From positions 62,001 to 126,000 of the forward strand of contig NZ_JACHTD010000009.1 in assembly GCF_014145665.1 (NCBI RefSeq): a stretch of DNA of 64,000 bases. The letters run 5' to 3'. This stretch comes from Myroides sp. NP-2 (lineage in GTDB: Bacteria; Bacteroidota; Bacteroidia; Flavobacteriales; Flavobacteriaceae). Position numbers and translations under genes: made by a program. The notes under the pieces were generated by a model. It did no database searches. It was not told where the DNA came from and saw only the letters and a list, made by a program, of their open reading frames with translations. Below are positions 63,429 through 64,000 of the stretch, one piece after another. Every line of letters begins with the position of its first letter. Positions within the stretch are counted from its first letter, which is position 1.

Positions 63429-64000
63429 ATGAAAAACTTATTTAACAATACAGAAGTAGCATTTGCACTTAAGAATAATAAGGAGTTAAAGAGAGCTCAT
63501 TTTTTATTCAAAATGATTAGCAAACCCGTTCTTGTAAAAATGGGATCATCTCTTGCTAATTTTGCCATCAAAACCCATTTACCTGTAACAGGATTAATCC
63601 GGTCAACGGTATTCGACCATTTCTGTGGTGGAATCAACGAAGTGGATTGTTTGGGTGTAGTGGATAAAATGTACAAACAAGGTGGTGTTGCCTCCGTGTT
63701 GGACTATTCTGTAGAGGGAAAAGAAACCGAAGAACAGTTTGATGCGGCATTAAACATGACGATCAAAACGATTGAATTAGCAAAAGGAAGACCAGATGCA
63801 ATTCCATTTGCTGTATTCAAGCCAACAGGTTTTGGGCGTTTTGATATGTTTGTAAAAAAGGGAGAAGGCAAACCATTTACTGCTGAGGAAGAAAAAGAAT
63901 GGGAACGCATTGTGTACCGTTTTAACATGGCTTGTAAATTTGCTTATGACCATGATGTATTATTGTTGATTGACGCTGAGCACAGCTGGATGCAAGATGC
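63429..64000 (+). CDS. Proline dehydrogenase (5' part; runs off the window)
   Basis: ATG at 63429 opens a frame that continues past the end, with 190 complete codons. It reads like stand-alone proline dehydrogenases of the Bacteroidota: THLPVTGLIRSTVFDHFCGG near residue 50, FAVFKPTGFGRFDMF near 128-142, and LLLIDAEHSWMQDA near the end. The last is the strand with FAD- or substrate-contacting residues of the TIM barrel. The enzyme oxidises proline to pyrroline-5-carboxylate. Nothing of the C-terminal half can be seen. Confidence 0.87.
   Translation, partial: MKNLFNNTEVAFALKNNKELKRAHFLFKMISKPVLVKMGSSLANFAIKTHLPVTGLIRSTVFDHFCGGINEVDCLGVVDKMYKQGGVASVLDYSVEGKETEEQFDAALNMTIKTIELAKGRPDAIPFAVFKPTGFGRFDMFVKKGEGKPFTAEEEKEWERIVYRFNMACKFAYDHDVLLLIDAEHSWMQD

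Overview
The window is a stretch of bacterial chromosome, almost certainly from the Bacteroidota, family Flavobacteriaceae. The evidence is low GC, very sparse Shine-Dalgarno sequences, several promoters with the Bacteroidota -7 element TAnnTTTG, and family-typical genes: a YfhO-like protein, a DUF4834 protein, OprC/MbnP/MauG-type copper proteins, a short arginine decarboxylase next to a deoxyhypusine-synthase-like enzyme, and an endonuclease III without Fe-S cysteines. Gene content and protein style would fit Myroides or a close relative, but the genus is an inference. I see no tRNA, rRNA, CRISPR array, insertion sequence or prophage.

Layout. 0-5 kb holds a 3-hydroxyacyl-CoA dehydrogenase, prmC, ribD-yigZ and a DMT transporter. 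5-6.2 kb holds two tandem related secreted proteins of unknown function. 6.2-11.8 kb is a five-gene, leftward metal operon, most likely for copper: a small Cys-rich membrane protein, a lipoprotein, an OprC/NosA-like TonB receptor carrying the CxxxM and HxM copper motifs, an MbnP-like lipoprotein and a MauG/MbnH-like di-haem protein. 11.9-22 kb is mostly housekeeping: a TPR protein with gyrA (Ile at the quinolone position), a BtuF-like protein with pyrF, prfA, a YceI-like lipoprotein and pepD. An RhtA-type exporter at 21.8-22.6 kb is split by a one-base frameshift. At 22.9-24.7 kb a TPP riboswitch precedes pnuT and an acyl-CoA-dehydrogenase-like gene. A MocR regulator and a DMT transporter are divergent at 24.8-27.1 kb.

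27.8-38 kb is an unusual Kdp potassium locus, read leftward: an NtrC-type activator, two dyads that look like enhancer sites, a candidate sigma-54 promoter, three tiny membrane ORFs (one is KdpF), kdpA, kdpB, kdpC, an outer-membrane porin, a stand-alone KdpD sensing domain and a separate PAS-containing histidine kinase. In the usual enterobacterial arrangement KdpD is one protein and the regulator is the OmpR-type KdpE. Here the system appears rebuilt around sigma-54.

38-43 kb holds nth, an ECF sigma factor with a 51-residue neighbour, and uvrA. At 42.9-43.5 kb, between strong terminators, lies a small two-gene unit: a secreted peptide precursor with a GG-type leader and a two-Cys hydrophobic core, followed by a two-helix membrane protein. 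It looks like a bacteriocin and immunity pair that has not been described here. A heptanucleotide tandem repeat follows it. 43.6-64 kb holds a glycosyltransferase with a YfhO-like protein, DUF4834, a rhodanese, hemN, outer-membrane phospholipase A, parC/parE, a YihY-like protein with a DUF2459 protein, ychF, a GNAT, an acidic conserved protein, the deoxyhypusine-synthase-like gene with speA, aroB, and the start of a proline dehydrogenase gene.
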